NCBI GenBank assembly: GCA_021805685.1
Contig: JAJZET010000081.1
Coordinates: 1 to 48,182 of the forward strand
Direction: 5' to 3'
DNA length: 48,182 bases
From: Pseudomonadota bacterium
GTDB lineage: Bacteria > Pseudomonadota > Gammaproteobacteria > Xanthomonadales > Rhodanobacteraceae
Shown: one piece after another, positions 21,409 through 29,111 of the stretch
How the letters are laid out: every line of letters begins with the position of its first letter
Position numbering within the stretch: the first letter of the stretch is position 1
The notes under the pieces: generated by a model
What the model was told of the DNA's origin: nothing
Database searches by the model: none
What the model saw: the letters and a program-made list of their open reading frames with translations, nothing else
Program-made: the position numbers and the translations under genes

Positions 21409-22305
21409 GTGAAACAGCCAGATCCCGCGACGCGAAAGGCGCCGGACACCGACCCGACGGCCGGCACGGCATGGCTGGCCATGCCCGACGGCCAGCAGCT
21501 GCGCCTGCGCGACTGGCCGGCAGCGCAGGCGCGTGGAGCGGTGCTGGTGGTGCACGGGCTCGGCGAGCACGCCGGCCGCTACCGCCAGCTCGCACAATGG
21601 TTCAACGACCGCGGCTACGCCGTGCGCGCCTACGACCAGCGCGGCCATGGCGAGAGCCCCGGGCCGCGCGGCGTGCTGGCGCATCCCGACGACCTGCTCG
21701 CGGACCTGTCGGTGGTGCACGCCGACTATGCGCGCTCGCTGGGCGCCGCGCCCTTGCTGCTGGGCCACAGCATGGGCGGGCTGGTGGCCTTGCGCGCCGT
21801 GCTGGACGGACGCGTCGCGCCGCGGGCGCTGGTGCTCTCCTCGCCCGCGCTGCGCAGCCATGCCTCGCCGGGCCTGCGGCGGCTGGCGGCGGTGCTGGCC
21901 CGCGTGCTGCCGGACCTGCGCCTGCGCAACGGCCTCGACCTGCCGCGGCTGAGCCACGACGCGCGGGTGGTGGACGCCTACCGCGCCGATCCGCTGTGCC
22001 ACGACCGCGTCAGTCCGCGCCTGGCCGACTTCATCTTCCGCGCCGGCGCATCCTGCATCGCCGACGCCGGGCGCCTCGACCTCGCCACGTTGCTGCTGGT
22101 GGCCGGCGAGGACGCGCTGGTCGACGCCGCGGGCAGCCGCGACTTCTCCGCCGCCGCGGCAACTGCACAGCGGCTCACCACGCGTTACTTCGCTGCGCTG
22201 TACCACGAACTGTTCAACGAGGCAGAACCCGGCCGCAGCCAGGTGCTGATGCAGCTGGCGGACTGGTTGCAGCGCCTGCCGACCGCGAGCGCCGCAGGAG
22301 CCTGA
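21409..22305 (+). CDS. Alpha/beta hydrolase, monoacylglycerol lipase-like
   Basis: 298 residues of the serine aminopeptidase/Hydrolase_4 type. The early motif VLVVHGLGEHAGRY forms the oxyanion region, YDQRGHGESPG follows, and the nucleophile elbow is GHSMGG with Ser121. The acid is probably Asp235 in VAGEDALVD and the base His266 in LYHELFNE, which is the usual HELFNE context of monoacylglycerol lipases. No signal peptide, so it is cytoplasmic. The start GTG at 21409 has GGAAAGA upstream. The frame extends to an ATG at 21343, but that part looks non-coding. It may be co-transcribed with the protease before it. The real substrate could be a mono- or lysophospholipid. Confidence 0.85.
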   Translation: MKQPDPATRKAPDTDPTAGTAWLAMPDGQQLRLRDWPAAQARGAVLVVHGLGEHAGRYRQLAQWFNDRGYAVRAYDQRGHGESPGPRGVLAHPDDLLADLSVVHADYARSLGAAPLLLGHSMGGLVALRAVLDGRVAPRALVLSSPALRSHASPGLRRLAAVLARVLPDLRLRNGLDLPRLSHDARVVDAYRADPLCHDRVSPRLADFIFRAGASCIADAGRLDLATLLLVAGEDALVDAAGSRDFSAAAATAQRLTTRYFAALYHELFNEAEPGRSQVLMQLADWLQRLPTASAAGA

Positions 22306-22340
22306 GCCGCGCAAGCGCCGCCCGATTCCAGCCCGGGGTG

Positions 22341-22383
22341 GCCTTCAGGCACATTCGCCGCGGCGCGAAGCCGGGCATAAAGG
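22341..22383 (+). repeat. GCCTTCAGG...GGGCATAAAGG intergenic element, copy 2
   Basis: 43 bp element: GCCTTCAGGCACAT, a perfect GC-rich palindrome CGCCGCGGCG, then CGGGCATAAAGG. The copy at 25688-25730 has the same length and differs only at the palindrome centre and the following spacer. It lies about 65 bp upstream of the first RND gene and could carry its promoter, with CATAAA as a -10-like hexamer. Confidence 0.6.
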
Positions 22384-22447
22384 GAGGCCGGGAACGGACG
22401 CTGGACGCACGGTGTCTGCGGTTATGCTGGCGCGCCACGGAGGACAC

Positions 22448-25400
22448 GTGAACATCTTTGCCCCCATGATCCGCCGGCCGGTCGGCACCTCGCTGCTGGC
22501 GATCGGCCTGGCCATTGCCGGCCTGTGCGCCTATCTGTTGCTGGGAGTGGCGGCATTCCCGTCGATCGAGTTCCCGTTCATGGCGGTGTCCGCGCAGTTG
22601 CCGGGCGCCAGCGCGCAGGTGATGGCGAACACCGTGGTGGCGCCGCTGGAGCGCCACCTGGGGCGCATTCCCGGGGTGGCGCACATGAGTTCCACCGCCA
22701 CCGAGGGCGGGGCACAGATCTTCCTGCAGCTGGATTTCGGCCGCCGACCGGACGAGATGGCGCGTGACGTGCAGGCGGCGATCAACGCCGCGTTGCCCGA
22801 CTTGCCGCAGCTGCCCAACCCGCCGGTCTATTTCAAGGCCGACAGCTCGAAGATCCCCATCCTGCTGGTGTCGCTGACCTCGACCAGCCTGCCGCCGGAC
22901 AAGCTCTACGACCTCACCGACACGCTGCTGAAGCCGGCGGTGGCACAGATCCCCGGCGTGGCGCTGGTGCAGGTGGGCGGCGGTGCGCCGCACGCGGTGC
23001 GGGTGGCGCTGGACAGCGCCGCGCTGGCGCATGCCGGCATCACCGCGAACGAGGTGGCGAACGCGCTGCGCGCGGCCAACGTGACCTCGCCGCAGGGTGC
23101 GATCGGCAATGGCTCCACCCAGATGACGGTGTCCGCGAACGACGCGCTGCATACCGCGCGGGACTTCGCCCGGCTGGTGATCGCCAGCCACAACGGCGTG
23201 CCCGTGCGCCTGTCCGACGTGGCCACCGTCACCGACGGGCAGCAGGACAAGTACGCCGCGGCCTGGTTCAACGAGCATCGCGCGGTGGTGCTGCGGATCA
23301 CCAAGCGCCCGGAGGCGAACGCGGTGGCCACCGTGCAGGCGATCCGCGCGCGCCTGCCGCAATTGCGCAAGCTGCTGCCGGCGGACGTGAAGATCACGCC
23401 GATCTTCGACCTCACGCCCACCACCCTGTCGGCGCTGCACGAGGTGGAAGTGGCGCTGCTGATGAGCGTGGTGATGGTGGCGCTGGTGATGCTGGTGTTC
23501 CTGCGCCGCAGGCGGCCCACGCTGATCGCGATGTTCAGCGTACCGCTGTCGCTGGCCGGCGCGTTCGTGGTGATGTGGGCGCTGGGCTTCACCCTCAACA
23601 TCTTCTCGCTGGTGGCGCTGGTGCTGTGCGTGGGCTTCGTGGTGGACGACGCGATCGTGGTGATCGAGAACATCGTGCGCCACATGGAACAGGGCATGCC
23701 GGCGCTGGAAGCCGCGCTGACCGGCGTGCGCGAAATCGGCTTCACGGTGATCTCGATCACGCTGTCGCTGATCGCGGTGTTCGGTCCGATGGTGTTCGGC
23801 AACAACATGTTCATCCTGCTGATGCGCGAGTTCTCGGTGACCCTGATCGCCACCATCGTGATCTCCGCGCTGGTCTCGCTCACGCTCACGCCGGCGCTGT
23901 GCGGCAGCTGGCTGGCCGGCGACGACCTGCATGCGGTGCGCCGGCCGGGCCGGCTGGAGCGCTGGGCCGAGCGCTTCGACCAGGGTTTCCTGCGCCTGTA
24001 CGAGCGCGGGCTGGACTGGGCGATGAAGCATCGCCGGCTGATGCGCTGGCAACCGCCGATCCTGCTGGTGCTGACCATCGTGCTGGCGGTACTGGTCGGC
24101 ATGACCGCCGGCGGCGGCATCATGCCGAAGGAGGACACCGGCCTGATCAACGCCAACATCACCGCCGACGCGAACATCTCGCCCACCCTGATGATGAAGC
24201 GCACCCAGCAGGTGGTGGCGCAGATCCACGCCGATCCGGCGGTGCTGGACATCACCGCTTCGGTCGGCGGCGGCCCGGGGTCGGTCGCCAACCAGGCGGG
24301 CCTGTTCATCGACCTGAAGCCGCTGGGCAACAAGCCCGGCGACCGCCACGCCTCCGCGCAACAGGTGGTGGACCGGCTGGCGAAGAAATTCAAGAATGTG
24401 CCGGACCTCGACGTGACCCTCACCGCGCAGCAGTTCATCAACATGGGCGGTGGCGGCAGCAGCGGCGTGGGCCGCTATTCGTTCCAGCTCACCAGCACCA
24501 GCGGAACGCCGCTGCAGCAGCCCACGCTGGACCTGGAACGGGTGATGCGCGGCATGAAGCAGTTCCGCGACGTCACCTCGAGTTTCGACAGCATCGGCAA
24601 GCAGCAGATGCTCGAGGTCGATCGCGCCGCCGCGGCACGGCTGCAGCTCAACATGGCCCAGATCGACAACGCGCTGTACGACGCCTTCGGCCAGAACCCG
24701 ATCTCGACGATCTACTCGGACATCAACCAGTACCGCGTGGTGCTGACCTCGGATACCGCCGGCACGCTGAGCCCGGATACCCTGCTCAACACCTACGTGC
24801 GCAATACGCAGGGCAGGATGATCCCGCTGTCGGCGGTGGCGCGCATCAAGTCGCAGATCGCGCCGGTGAGCGTCAACCACTACGACCAGGTCGAGTCCGC
24901 GTCGATCAACTACAACCTGGCCGATGGCGTGAGTCAGGCGGACGGCCTGAAGCTGGTGGACCAGGCGATTTTCGCCGCCCACCTGCCGCCCGGCGTGCAG
25001 AAGAAGTACACCGGCGAGAACCAGGACCTGCTGGAAGCGCTCACCAATTCGCTGCTGCTGTTGCTGGCGGTGATCGGCGCTATGTACGTGGTGCTGGGCA
25101 TCTTGTACGAGAGCCTGATCCACCCGCTGACCATCCTGTCGACGCTGCCGGCGGCGGGCATGGGCGCCTTCCTGGCGATGCTGCTGACCCACACGCAGCT
25201 GACCGTGATGTCGGTGATCGCGGTGCTGATGCTGATCGGCATCGTGAAAAAGAACGCGATCCTGATGGTGGACTTCGCGCTGGTGGCGGAGCGCGAGCGC
25301 GGGCTGGACGCGCCGGCGGCGATCCGCGAGGCGGCGCTGGTGCGCTTCCGCCCGATCACCATGACCACGCTGGTGGCGATGGGTGCGGCGCTGCCGCTGG

Positions 25401-25618
25401 CGATCGGCTTCGGCGCCGGCTCGGAGATGCGCCAACCGCTGGGCATCGCGATCCTGGGCGGCCTGTTCGTGTCGCAGCTGCTGACCTTGCTCAGCACGCC
25501 GGCGATGTACCTGTGGCAGCACGACCGTCGCGAGCGCAAGGCCAGGCGCAAGGCGCTGCGCGCGGAGATCAGGCGTCAGCGCGAACGGGCGAAGCAGGTG
25601 CCGGCGCTGCCGAAGTAG
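22448..25618 (+). CDS. RND-family efflux permease (AcrB/MdtB-type), first of a tandem pair
   Basis: Inner-membrane proton-driven exporter of 1056 residues. The N-terminus NIFAPMIRRPVGTSLL is followed by the first membrane helix and porter loops. The fourth membrane helix carries the proton-relay pair Asp400-Asp401 in VGFVVDDAIVVIEN. A second set of loops and helices ends with a very basic cytoplasmic tail. Twelve membrane segments in two halves fit the family. The start is GTG at 22448 behind GGAGGA. The frame also opens at GTG 22412, but family members start at this MN(I/F)xAP motif. No membrane-fusion protein or TolC-type gene is within the window, unlike most RND operons. The last 180 or so residues are nearly identical to those of the next gene. 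Confidence 0.93.
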   Translation: MNIFAPMIRRPVGTSLLAIGLAIAGLCAYLLLGVAAFPSIEFPFMAVSAQLPGASAQVMANTVVAPLERHLGRIPGVAHMSSTATEGGAQIFLQLDFGRRPDEMARDVQAAINAALPDLPQLPNPPVYFKADSSKIPILLVSLTSTSLPPDKLYDLTDTLLKPAVAQIPGVALVQVGGGAPHAVRVALDSAALAHAGITANEVANALRAANVTSPQGAIGNGSTQMTVSANDALHTARDFARLVIASHNGVPVRLSDVATVTDGQQDKYAAAWFNEHRAVVLRITKRPEANAVATVQAIRARLPQLRKLLPADVKITPIFDLTPTTLSALHEVEVALLMSVVMVALVMLVFLRRRRPTLIAMFSVPLSLAGAFVVMWALGFTLNIFSLVALVLCVGFVVDDAIVVIENIVRHMEQGMPALEAALTGVREIGFTVISITLSLIAVFGPMVFGNNMFILLMREFSVTLIATIVISALVSLTLTPALCGSWLAGDDLHAVRRPGRLERWAERFDQGFLRLYERGLDWAMKHRRLMRWQPPILLVLTIVLAVLVGMTAGGGIMPKEDTGLINANITADANISPTLMMKRTQQVVAQIHADPAVLDITASVGGGPGSVANQAGLFIDLKPLGNKPGDRHASAQQVVDRLAKKFKNVPDLDVTLTAQQFINMGGGGSSGVGRYSFQLTSTSGTPLQQPTLDLERVMRGMKQFRDVTSSFDSIGKQQMLEVDRAAAARLQLNMAQIDNALYDAFGQNPISTIYSDINQYRVVLTSDTAGTLSPDTLLNTYVRNTQGRMIPLSAVARIKSQIAPVSVNHYDQVESASINYNLADGVSQADGLKLVDQAIFAAHLPPGVQKKYTGENQDLLEALTNSLLLLLAVIGAMYVVLGILYESLIHPLTILSTLPAAGMGAFLAMLLTHTQLTVMSVIAVLMLIGIVKKNAILMVDFALVAERERGLDAPAAIREAALVRFRPITMTTLVAMGAALPLAIGFGAGSEMRQPLGIAILGGLFVSQLLTLLSTPAMYLWQHDRRERKARRKALRAEIRRQRERAKQVPALPK
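25250..25590 (+). repeat. Gene-conversion tract, copy in the first RND gene
   Basis: 341 bp without a single difference from 28614-28954 in the second RND gene. It sits inside a longer stretch (about 25066-25611 against 28432-28977) with only a handful of differences. The rest of the two genes has diverged at many codons. This is a long direct repeat at 3.36-kb spacing. Confidence 0.85.
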
Positions 25619-25659
25619 CTGCCGTGCCGTATGGCCGGGAGCGGAGCCGGCATCCCGGC

Positions 25660-25690
25660 GGCGGCCCCCTGTCTTTCGACAGGGGCCGCC
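25660..25690 (+). terminator. Terminator-like hairpin between the RND genes
   Basis: GGCGGCCCCCTGTC pairs with GACAGGGGCCGCC around loop TTTC, 13 pairs with one bulged C. No T-run follows. It probably terminates or attenuates the first RND transcript, or protects its 3' end. The repeat element of the second gene overlaps its right arm. Confidence 0.5.
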
Positions 25691-25730
25691 TTCAGGCACA
25701 TACGCCGGGGCGTCGGCTCGGGCATAAAGG
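25688..25730 (+). repeat. GCCTTCAGG...GGGCATAAAGG intergenic element, copy 3
   Basis: 43 bp, same architecture as the copy at 22341-22383, with inverted repeat CGCC-GG-GGCG. It is followed by ACGCATGATC, so its AAAGG lies at ribosome-site distance from the ATG of a 25-codon frame. The copy before the TonB-like gene has the same AAAGG-n-CGCATGAT arrangement. Confidence 0.6.
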
Positions 25731-25734
25731 ACGC

Positions 25735-25812
25735 ATGATCGGGATTCCTTCCATGCCGCCGTCGGCTGCGTGCATTCTCCCGCCACGCCTACGCGCCACG
25801 GAGGACACGTGA
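25735..25812 (+). CDS. Possible 25-residue leader peptide coupled to the second RND gene
   Basis: A short frame MIGIPSMPPSAACILPPRLR followed by five more residues and TGA. It has AAAGG four bases before its ATG, and its stop overlaps the GTG start of the RND gene (GTGA), the classical layout of translational coupling. No known family. It could be a real leader ORF or chance. The corresponding frame ahead of the first RND gene lacks an ATG. Confidence 0.35.
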   Translation: MIGIPSMPPSAACILPPRLRATEDT

Positions 25813-28800
25813 ACATCTTCGCCCCCATGATCCGCCGGCCGGTCGGCACCTCGCTGCTGGCGATCGGCCTGGCCATCGCCGGCTTCTGGGCGTACCTGTT
25901 GCTGGGCGTGGCGGCGCTGCCGTCGATCGAGTTTCCCGGCGTGGTGGTGTTCGCCTCGGCGCCGGGCGCCAACGCGCAGACCATGGCCAACACCGTGATG
26001 GCGCCGCTGGAGCGCCACCTCGGGCGCATCCCCGGCGTCAAGCAGATGACCTCCAGCGCCAACGACGGCGGCGTGCAGATCCAGATCCTGTTCGACATGA
26101 GCCGCAACGCCGACCGGGCCGCGCGCGACGTGCAGCAGGCGATCAATGCCGCGATGCCGGACCTGCCCACCGGCCTGCCGCCGCCGCAGTACTTCAAGTT
26201 CGATACCTCGCAGATCCCGATCCTGCTGGTCGCGGTGACCTCCAGCAGCCTGTCGCCGGACAAGCTGTACGACCTGACCGATACGCTGCTGGAACCCGCG
26301 GTGGCGCAGGTGCAGGGCGTGGCGCAGGTGCAAGTGGGCGGCTCGCCGCATGCGGTGCGGGTGGCCTTGCACGCCGATGCGATGGCGCATGTCGGCATCA
26401 CCGCCAACGACATATCCAATGCGCTGATGGCGGCCAACGTCACCGCGCCGCAGGGCATGCTCAGCAACGGCAGCACGCAGCTTTCCGTGAGCGCGAACGA
26501 TTCCCTGCACAGCGTGGCCGATTTCGCCCACCTGGTGATCGCCAGCCGCAACGGCGTGCCGGTCCGGCTGTCCGACGTGGCCACCGTCACCGGCGGGCAG
26601 CAGGACCAGTACGCCGCGGTCTGGTTCAACGGCCAGCGCTCGGTGCTGCTGCAGATCAGCAAGCGCCCGGAGGCGAACTCGGTGGCCACGGTGGAGGCCA
26701 TCCTTGCGCGCCTGCCCCAATTGCATGCGTTGATGCCGGCGGACGTGCAGATCACGCCGATCTTCGACCTCACCGCCACCACCAAGTCTGCGCTGCACGA
26801 AGTAAACGTGGCGCTGCTGATGAGCGTGGTGATGGTGGCGCTGGTGATGCTGGTGTTCCTGCGCCGCGTGCGGCCCACGGTGATCGCGATGTTCAGCGTG
26901 CCGCTGTCGCTGGCCGGCGCGTTCGTGCTGATGTGGGCGCTGGGCTTCACGCTCAACACGCTGTCGCTGGTGGCGCTGGTGCTGTGCGTGGGTTTCGTGG
27001 TGGACGATGCAATCGTGGTGATCGAGAACATCGTGCGCCACATGGAGGGCGGCATGCGGCCGCTGCAGGCGGCGCTGACCGGCGTGCGCGAGATCGGCTT
27101 CACGGTGATCTCGATCACGCTGTCACTGATCGCGGTGTTTGGGCCGATGGTGTTCGGCAGCAACATGTTCACGCTGCTGATGCGCGAGTTCTCGGTGACC
27201 CTGATCGCCACCATCGTGATCTCGGCGCTGGTCTCGCTGACGCTTACCCCCGCCTTGTGCGGGCGCTGGCTGGCCCACGAGCACGCCGAAATCGCGCGCC
27301 AACCGGGGCGTCTGGAGCGCTGGGCCGAACGCTTCGACCAGGCCATCCTGCGCCGCTACGAGCGCTGGCTGGACTGGGCGATGAAGCACCGCCGGCTGAT
27401 GCGCTGGCAGCCGCCGATCCTGCTGGTGCTGACTATCGCGCTGGCGGTGCTGGTGGGCATGGTCTACGGCGGCGGGCTGATGCCGAAGGAAGACATCGGC
27501 CTGCTGGCTGCGCAGATCACCGCCGACGCCAACATCTCGCCGACGCAGATGGCGACGCGCACCCAGGACATCACCGCCACGGTGCGCGCCGACCCGGCGG
27601 TGCTCGACGTCACCAGCATCCTCGGCGGCAACAACAACGCCGGCGCCGTCGGCAACCATTCCACCCTGTTCATCGACCTGAAGCCGCGCGGCGACCGCAA
27701 GGGCGACCGCCACGAAACCGCCCAGCAGGTGGTCGACCGGCTGTCGGCCAGGTTCAAGAACCTGGCCGACATGAACGTGTCGCTGACGCCGGTGCAGTTC
27801 CTCGGCGGCGGCGGGGGCGGCGGCAACGGCGGCCCGCAGTACTCGTTCCAGCTCAGCAGCACCAGCGGCGCGCCGCTGCAGCAGCCCACCCTGGCGGTGG
27901 CCAAGGTGATGCGCGGCATGAAGCAGTTCAGCGACGTCACCACCAGCTACGACACGATCGGCAAGCAGCAGATGCTGGAGGTGGACCGCAAGGCGGCATC
28001 GCGGCTGCAGGTCAGCATGGCCGCGGTCGACGACGCGCTGAATCGATCGTTCGGGCAGACGCCGGTGTCGACGATCTACTCCGACATCAGCCAGTACTCG
28101 GTGGTGCTCACTTCGGACAAGGCCGATTCGCTGAGCCCCGCCAGCCTGCTCAATACCTACGTGCGCAGTGCGCAGGGCAAGATGATTCCGTTGTCGGCGA
28201 TGGCGCATATCCGCCCGATCACCGCGCCGGTCAGCATCAACCACTACGACCAGATCGAGTCGTCGCAGATCAACTACAACCTCGCCAAGGGCATCAGCCA
28301 GATCGAGGGGCTGAAGCTGGTGGACCAGGCGATCTATGCCGCCAACCTGCCGCCGGGCATCCAGAAAAAATACAGCGGCAACAACAAGGACCTGCTCGAC
28401 GCGCTCACCAACGTCCTGCTGCTGCTGGTCGCGGTGATCGGCGCGATGTACGTGGTGCTGGGCATCCTGTACGAGAGCCTGATCCACCCGCTGACCATCC
28501 TGTCGACGCTGCCGGCGGCGGGCATGGGCGCCTTCCTGGCGATGCTGCTGACCCACACGCAGTTGACCGTGATGTCGGTGATCGCGGTGCTGATGCTGAT
28601 CGGCATCGTGAAGAAGAACGCGATCCTGATGGTGGACTTCGCGCTGGTGGCGGAGCGCGAGCGCGGGCTGGACGCGCCGGCGGCGATCCGCGAGGCGGCG
28701 CTGGTGCGCTTCCGCCCGATCACCATGACCACGCTGGTGGCGATGGGTGCGGCGCTGCCGCTGGCGATCGGCTTCGGCGCCGGCTCGGAGATGCGCCAAC

Positions 28801-28982
28801 CGCTGGGCATCGCGATCCTGGGCGGCCTGTTCGTGTCGCAGCTGCTGACCTTGCTCAGCACGCCGGCGATGTACCTGTGGCAGCACGACCGTCGCGAGCG
28901 CAAGGCCAGGCGCAAGGCGCTGCGCGCGGAGATCAGGCGTCAGCGCGAACGGGCAAAGCAGGTGCCGGCACTGCCGGGATGA
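25809..28982 (+). CDS. RND-family efflux permease (AcrB/MdtC-type), second of a tandem pair
   Basis: 1057 residues, clearly paralogous to the preceding gene with the same start context (GGAGGACACGTG), the same N-terminus NIFAPMIRRPVGTSLL, and the proton-relay pair Asp399-Asp400 in VGFVVDDAIVV. Porter loops differ from the first copy at many positions, while the first 30 codons and the last 180 are almost the same. Two tandem permeases recall MdtB-MdtC or MuxB-MuxC, which form mixed trimers (known biology). A mixed trimer here is inference. The adaptor and channel must be encoded elsewhere. Start GTG at 25809. It converges on an S9 peptidase gene with a perfect GC-rich hairpin between them. 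Confidence 0.93.
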   Translation: MNIFAPMIRRPVGTSLLAIGLAIAGFWAYLLLGVAALPSIEFPGVVVFASAPGANAQTMANTVMAPLERHLGRIPGVKQMTSSANDGGVQIQILFDMSRNADRAARDVQQAINAAMPDLPTGLPPPQYFKFDTSQIPILLVAVTSSSLSPDKLYDLTDTLLEPAVAQVQGVAQVQVGGSPHAVRVALHADAMAHVGITANDISNALMAANVTAPQGMLSNGSTQLSVSANDSLHSVADFAHLVIASRNGVPVRLSDVATVTGGQQDQYAAVWFNGQRSVLLQISKRPEANSVATVEAILARLPQLHALMPADVQITPIFDLTATTKSALHEVNVALLMSVVMVALVMLVFLRRVRPTVIAMFSVPLSLAGAFVLMWALGFTLNTLSLVALVLCVGFVVDDAIVVIENIVRHMEGGMRPLQAALTGVREIGFTVISITLSLIAVFGPMVFGSNMFTLLMREFSVTLIATIVISALVSLTLTPALCGRWLAHEHAEIARQPGRLERWAERFDQAILRRYERWLDWAMKHRRLMRWQPPILLVLTIALAVLVGMVYGGGLMPKEDIGLLAAQITADANISPTQMATRTQDITATVRADPAVLDVTSILGGNNNAGAVGNHSTLFIDLKPRGDRKGDRHETAQQVVDRLSARFKNLADMNVSLTPVQFLGGGGGGGNGGPQYSFQLSSTSGAPLQQPTLAVAKVMRGMKQFSDVTTSYDTIGKQQMLEVDRKAASRLQVSMAAVDDALNRSFGQTPVSTIYSDISQYSVVLTSDKADSLSPASLLNTYVRSAQGKMIPLSAMAHIRPITAPVSINHYDQIESSQINYNLAKGISQIEGLKLVDQAIYAANLPPGIQKKYSGNNKDLLDALTNVLLLLVAVIGAMYVVLGILYESLIHPLTILSTLPAAGMGAFLAMLLTHTQLTVMSVIAVLMLIGIVKKNAILMVDFALVAERERGLDAPAAIREAALVRFRPITMTTLVAMGAALPLAIGFGAGSEMRQPLGIAILGGLFVSQLLTLLSTPAMYLWQHDRRERKARRKALRAEIRRQRERAKQVPALPG
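28614..28954 (+). repeat. Gene-conversion tract, copy in the second RND gene
   Basis: Identical over 341 bp to 25250-25590. It covers the last membrane helices and basic tail of the permease. Even synonymous third positions are unchanged, which purifying selection on protein alone does not explain. Confidence 0.85.
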
Positions 28983-29080
28983 GCGGCGCGCCGTCCCTCG
29001 TGCGCGAGGGGCCGGAACGCCGACCGCAGCGCCCTGCGCCCGGTGGCGGGCCGTGCCAGCCGCCCGGTGCAGCCCCGTCC

Positions 29081-29108
29081 GGCGGCCCCGGCAAGCGCCG
29101 GGGCCGCC
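29081..29108. terminator. GC-rich hairpin between convergent RND and S9 peptidase genes
   Basis: GGCGGCCCCGGC and GCCGGGGCCGCC are perfect 12-bp arms around loop AAGC. There is no T-run on either strand. Its place between two convergent stops suggests a bidirectional transcription stop or RNA 3'-end stabiliser. Confidence 0.5.
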
Positions 29109-29111
29109 CGC

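Noticed and set aside
22412-22447. GTG at 22412 as the start of the first RND gene
   Set aside because: The upstream 12 codons are not conserved in the paralogue, and GGAGGA lies directly before the GTG at 22448.
22214-27346. A 1710-codon minus-strand open frame spanning both RND genes
   Set aside because: It is antisense to two well-supported permeases. Its His/Arg/Gln-rich composition is the typical mirror of GC-rich coding sequence with strong third-position GC.
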